A DNA stretch of 64,000 nucleotides from contig JAIXWD010000017.1 of NCBI GenBank assembly GCA_027482225.1, positions 99,819-163,818 on the forward strand. The letters are read 5' to 3'. The notes under the pieces are model-generated. The model saw nothing but the letters and a program-made list of their open reading frames with translations, was not told the origin of the DNA and ran no database searches. Source of the stretch: Bacteroidota bacterium (GTDB taxonomy: Bacteria; Bacteroidota; Bacteroidia; UKL13-3). Positions 63,687 through 64,000 of the stretch are shown here, in pieces. The position numbers and the translations under genes are program-made. Within the stretch, counting starts at the first letter, position 1, and the number at the start of each line of letters is the position of its first letter.

Positions 63687-63715
63687 AAAGCCTCGCAGTA
63701 ATGTGGGGCTTTTTT
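63687..63715 (+). terminator. Hairpin terminator after repeat copy 3
   Basis: AAAGCCTCGC (63687-63696) pairs imperfectly with GTGGGGCTTT (63703-63712), then Ts. A further stem, CGCCAAAA (63747-63754) with TTTTGGCG (63772-63779), lies before the stop of the next gene. Confidence 0.65.
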
Positions 63716-63790
63716 GTGTTTACATGCTTGGGGCAATTTCATATTCCGCCAAAACAAAACAAATTAATGAATTTTGGCGAATTATAATTA

Positions 63791-64000
63791 CTAATCAATA
63801 AACAAAGCATCCATTCCCAAATGACTATGAACCAATTCTTTGCTGTATTCGTTTTCCTTGATTCCATAAGAAGTAATTAGGGTAACAAAAATATTTTTTC
63901 GGGTTTTGGTATCTTGTTGTAGCGCTGCGATTTTATTTTTTAGATTCAGATAATATGATTTATCAATTGTAAAAACAGCATTATAAAACTTCATTTCACA
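63791..64000 (-). CDS. C-terminal part of a probable ATPase with PD-(D/E)XK nuclease end (partial)
   Basis: The minus-strand frame is open from the window edge to the TAG at 63791. An internal Met at 63994 is preceded by Cys-Glu in frame, and CEMKFYN followed by TKTRKNIFVTLITSYGIKEN and MDALFI matches the end of archaeal-type AAA ATPases of the AAA_14/DUF234 kind, where E-x-K belongs to a nuclease-like domain. So the gene most likely continues to the right and only about 70 residues are visible. Next cassette of the array, or the first gene after it. Confidence 0.6.
   Translation of the reverse strand, partial: CEMKFYNAVFTIDKSYYLNLKNKIAALQQDTKTRKNIFVTLITSYGIKENEYSKELVHSHLGMDALFID

Noticed and set aside
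1..64000. Prophage or large conjugative element
   Set aside because: No phage structural, packaging, integrase or transfer genes were seen; only the right-hand 2 kb looks accessory.

Overview
The window reads as chromosome of a heterotrophic Bacteroidota bacterium. The evidence is: AT-rich DNA; promoters of the Bacteroidota type (about TTTG-N19-TAnnTTTG) upstream of several genes; a protein with a C-terminal secretion-type (T9SS) sorting tail; a DUF4175 protein; a GIN-head/beta-barrel protein behind an ECF sigma/anti-sigma pair; a long-form amidophosphoribosyltransferase; and a RAYT transposase with its palindromes. I cannot name a genus. Most of the window is ordinary core genome in short operons.

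Layout. 1-3845: a cyanophycin locus with the 3' end of an isoaspartyl peptidase gene, cyanophycinase and cyanophycin synthetase. 4201-14412: a hypothetical gene, metK, an ECF sigma/anti-sigma/GIN-domain operon, an OxyR-type regulator, an alpha/beta hydrolase, a PpiD-like chaperone and a tetrapyrrole-methylase-fold methyltransferase. 14589-19406: a TetR regulator with a visible operator, then the phenylacetyl-CoA epoxygenase genes paaA, paaB, paaC and paaD, with an unrelated multi-pass membrane protein gene tightly embedded between paaB and paaC. 19438-25556: housekeeping and envelope genes (pgk, Rieske protein, sodium:solute symporter, T9SS cargo). 25681-27098: recR, a RAYT gene broken by one in-frame stop, and a cluster of short hairpins. 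27099-38889: ClC transporter, TatD, envelope glycan enzymes, a TolC/HlyD efflux pair, LptB-type ATPase, PurF, thioredoxin-like protein. 39055-52930: a large DUF4175 coiled-coil protein, an amidohydrolase, then a glycosylation cluster (methyltransferase, GT2, GT-C/TPR fusion, GT2/sugar-transferase-like fusion, GT-B enzyme, LpxH-like phosphoesterase). 53109-61791: apaG, isocitrate dehydrogenase, gpsA, psd, gdh, PfkB kinase.

61900-64000 is different. Immediately after tRNA-Asn comes an array of small unrelated genes (DJ-1/PfpI protein, a 59-residue glycine-rich membrane protein, a TfoX C-terminal-like protein, the tail of a probable ATPase/nuclease). They are separated by three copies of a 75-80 bp direct repeat, each followed by its own hairpin terminator. 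This looks like a cassette array or island that continues past the right edge. No recombinase is in view and the repeats do not fit integron attC rules well. It is the part of the window most likely to hold something undescribed.

How the genes work together: cphA makes cyanophycin, cphB cuts it to beta-Asp-Arg dipeptides and the isoaspartyl peptidase splits those. PaaA, PaaB, PaaC and PaaD open aerobic phenylacetate breakdown under the TetR protein; the reductase PaaE and later steps are not here. The 44-53 kb genes probably build or modify surface glycans or lipids.
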